DNA of 64,000 bases from Camelus bactrianus (lineage: Eukaryota; Chordata; Mammalia; Artiodactyla; Camelidae). How positions within the stretch are numbered: position 1 is the first letter of the stretch; each line of letters starts with the position of its first letter. The position numbers were made by a program, and so were the translations under genes. Below the pieces are notes generated by a model. The model was given only the letters and a program-made list of their open reading frames with translations. It did not search any database and was not told the origin of the DNA. Shown here one piece after another: positions 61,727 through 64,000 of this stretch. Where the stretch lies: assembly GCF_048773025.1 (NCBI RefSeq), contig NC_133554.1, positions 58,886,769-58,950,768 of the forward strand, read 5' to 3'.

Positions 61727-61860
61727 AGGGGTGGGTGTAGCTCAAGTGGTAGAGCACATGCTTAGCATGCACACGGCCCTGGGTTCGAGCCCCAGTACCT
61801 CGTCTATAAATGAATAAATAAACTTAATAAAATATCAAAAAAAAAAAATTAAAAAAAAAA
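61727..61860 (+). mobile_element. Camelid tRNA-derived SINE with well-kept A and B boxes
   Basis: A box TAGCTCAAGTGGTAGAGC at 61738-61755 and B box GGTTCGAGCCC at 61782-61792 are the most tRNA-like in the window. The tail is AATAAATAAACTTAATAAA then A-rich. Flanks share GAGTTCAC at 61719-61726 and 61862-61869. Confidence 0.93.
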
Positions 61861-62094
61861 TGAGTTCACTCCAATACCGCAATTGCAGCTCAGCTCCACA
61901 GAACTGATTCGAGGCTTCGTCCTTTCCATATTGGACACTCTCTTCCTCAAAGGTGAGAAGCCTGACCTCTGATCTTCAAGACACCAGCTGCTTGACTGCC
62001 CTGCCCAACCACATGCCTGACTAGCCTGGTTCCTTGGCCCCAAATAAAAGGAGTGGAGAAGAAAAAAGAAGACAAGAGCAAAGCAGAGGGGAGT

Positions 62095-62565
62095 GCATTG
62101 CTTTTCAACACCTGCTGAAACAAATTACTGCACACTGGGTGGTTTAGGACCACAGGAATCTAGTCTCTCCCAGTCTGGAGGCCAGAAGTCCAGAATCGAG
62201 ACGTCAGCAGGGACGGTCCCTTCTGGAGGCTGCGAAGGAGAAGCTGTTCCATGCCTTTTCCGGCCCTGGTGGCTGCTGACGCCCTTGGCCCCTCGGCTTG
62301 TGGCCGCCTCACTCCAGTCTCTGCTCCATCACCACGGGACTTCTGCCCTCTGTGTGTCTGTCTGCAAAATTTCCTCTTCCCGTAAGGACACCAGTCATTG
62401 GATTAGGGCCCTGGTTTATAACGCTAACTTCCTGCTCTGGTTCAGTTGCCAGCGTAACCACAGGCGGGTTAATTAATCTTAACTCGATCACATCTGCAAA
62501 GGCTCTATTTCCAAACAAGTTCCCGTTCACAGGTGTGGGGCGTTAGGACCCCAACAAGGCAGCCC
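62095..62565 (-). mobile_element. MaLR (MLT1/MST-like) solo LTR fossil with a foreign 68-bp piece inside
   Basis: Antisense landmarks in order: TGAAACAAATTACTGCACAC, CAGTCTGGAGGCCAGAAGTC, GCAAAATTTCCTCTTCCCGT with AAGGACACCAGTCATTGGAT, then ACTCGATCACATCTGCAAAG and GGCGTTAGGACCCCAAC. The segment 62407-62474 does not belong to the LTR pattern. Ancient, no internal region. Confidence 0.85.
62407..62474 (+). repeat. 68-bp repeat, copy 1 (family unknown)
   Basis: It shares 60 of 68 positions, without gaps, with 63730-63797. It begins GGCCCTGGTTTATAAC and ends GGTTAATT. Seven of the eight differences are transitions. This copy sits within the LTR at 62095-62565. Confidence 0.85.
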
Positions 62566-63729
62566 ACAGCAGGGTGGAAGCTGCGTTTGTGGCAAGCCCA
62601 GGGGTTCACTGCTGCACAGTCTCCCAGGACCCCTGGGCTTGGTGTCCCAAGTCAGTGGGAGGAGGGCCTGGAACCAGGGGACAGAGGGGGTGGCCTCGGG
62701 GCAGGGCTGTGTGAGGAGCAGGGGGGGACCACGGGCAGCGGCCACCCCGAGCGCTGGAGACAAGTGGGGTGGGCTGTGGGCACGGCGGGCAGGGTGTGGA
62801 GCCCCGTCCAGGACAACGTCCATCACTCTACCTACAGCTGGGGGTCAGTGCTGACTTGGGGACCCTCCACACCACAGCAGCCTTGAGCCCCAAACCCCAG
62901 GCGGGAAGCTCTGTCTTGGTTCTTCCAGCCTCAGCTTGCAGAGGCCTGAGGTCCGGGGTCTGGACAGGCTGGCACAGGCCAGAGAGGTTCTTCCTGGACT
63001 AGGGGAATGGTGGGCACCGTGCTGGCCCAGGGGACTGGCCGGTTCCCTCACACCTGGCTCTGCCCCCAGATGTGACAGCTGAGCATCGTGGGCCAAGAGC
63101 CAGACCCTCCCCAGCTCAGATCCCCACCTATGACATGAGGGCTGGACCTCAGGTCCCCCACTTGGATGGCTGACGTGTCCCCCTCCCTTTGCCATTCAGG
63201 CTCTGTCGTGCCATCAGGGCTATGCTGAAGCCCATCCCGAGGTTTCCCTAAAACCCTAGAACTTACAAGACAGCCCAGCCTGATGAGCGCATTCTCCGAG
63301 AGGAAAGATGGCAGTTGCTCAGGCCTGTTAGGGGCCGCGTATCCGGAGGTCAGGCAGGGGTGTTCTCCAAAGGGCCAGCCCCTGGCGAGAGTGGGGCTTC
63401 CGGAACTTGCTCTCATGTGCGGGCTGGGCAGTGAATATGTTCAGGTGTTAGCAGCCTCTGGAGTTCAGGAAGGAGGGCAGATGACACTGAGGCACTGGGC
63501 GGGGCTTGGGGGCTCTACCCGGAGAGATGGGGAAACGGAGGCCCGGAGAGCGAGAGCGACCACTGCCAGTAGGGGCACTGGGACCAGCCCCAGGCCCCGC
63601 ACCCTGCACGGTTGTCCGGGCCAGACTGGGAAGGGCTGGGGCTCTCCTCTCCTCACCCCCGGTGCTTCGAGACGCCTGCCCTCTGTGCTCACGGGTTCAT
63701 TTGTTTGATGACTTCATCATAACTTGAAA
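62566..63729. other. GC-rich intergenic stretch, no gene recognised
   Basis: No repeat or supported exon is seen. Confidence 0.5.
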
Positions 63730-63797
63730 GGCCCTGGTTTATAACACTAACTTCCTGTTCCAGTTCTGTTGCCAACATAACCACAGGCAGGTTAATT
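63730..63797 (+). repeat. 68-bp repeat, copy 2 (family unknown)
   Basis: Ungapped match to 62407-62474 at 60 of 68 positions, same orientation. Its surroundings do not resemble an LTR. The sequence from here to the window end is GC-rich with no gene seen. Confidence 0.85.
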
Positions 63798-64000
63798 GCA
63801 CGTCCGTCCATCATCCTGCCTGGGGAGGTGGCAAGCGGGAGCGCCCATCCCCACCACATGGCCCTGAGCTCTCGTGTGGGCCCCAGGCTTGGCGGTTCAG
63901 CTGGGTCCGATCCCTGGCCACGTCCACACACCAGGGACCCACAGCTCATACCCCCACCCCCACCCCCATGCTCAGAGACCCCCAGGCTCCAAACCTTCCT

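Noticed and set aside
54000-64000. BAHCC1 first coding exon
   Set aside because: Expected to the right by human gene order, but nothing resembling the recalled BAHCC1 N-terminus was found in the window.

Overview
This window is mammalian nuclear DNA, most likely from a camelid. The main clue is six copies of a tRNA-derived SINE that has an A box, a B box ending in a CCCAGTACCTC-like motif and an AATAAA-rich tail, which matches what I recall of the camelid vic-1 family. Artiodactyl-type L1 3' ends, MIR, MaLR LTRs and MER5A-like elements fit the same picture. No bacterial, phage or plasmid feature is present. All identifications come from reading the sequence and recalling known proteins and repeats; no alignment was run.

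The only clearly protein-coding gene is SLC38A10, on the minus strand, with its 5' end here. Exon 1 is at 9006-9104, exon 2 at 6328-6445, exon 3 at 901-946, and the start of exon 4 runs off the left edge at 1-50. All junctions keep phase and use GT/AG. Its TATA-less CpG-island promoter spans about 8.9-9.75 kb. Intron 2 carries a roughly 20-unit minisatellite. Intron 1 carries an inverted pair of ZNF143/THAP11-type motifs.

From 9.75 kb to the right edge I find no supported protein-coding gene. In human the order is SLC38A10, LINC00482, TMEM105, BAHCC1 (recalled). At 23.26-24.05 kb on the minus strand there is sequence matching two recalled pieces of human TMEM105, joined across a plausible acceptor, but the codon at the human start position is GAG rather than ATG. 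I read this as the non-coding counterpart of a human-lineage ORF. BAHCC1 coding sequence was not seen and probably lies to the right.

The rest is a GC-rich intergenic domain. It has three further CpG-rich islands (20.0-20.45, 46.2-47.2 and 50.4-51.7 kb) and several AT-rich, TAATTA-bearing blocks that look like conserved regulatory elements (18.3, 21.0, 26.0, 32.0, 35.4, 44.7, 47.2-47.8, 49.0 and 61.3 kb). The 50.4-51.7 kb island carries a very good minus-strand splice donor and could be the first exon of the TMEM105-locus transcript. Repeats are layered: old L1M copies are interrupted by LTRs, a hAT element and a younger L1, and one artiodactyl L1 with target-site duplications contains a SINE with its own. 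Endogenous-retrovirus material is limited to solo or partial LTR fossils with no internal genes. I found no previously undescribed system. The most useful leads are the TMEM105 counterpart, the paired ZNF143 motifs, the 50.5 kb island with its splice donor, and a 68-bp repeat of unknown family present twice.
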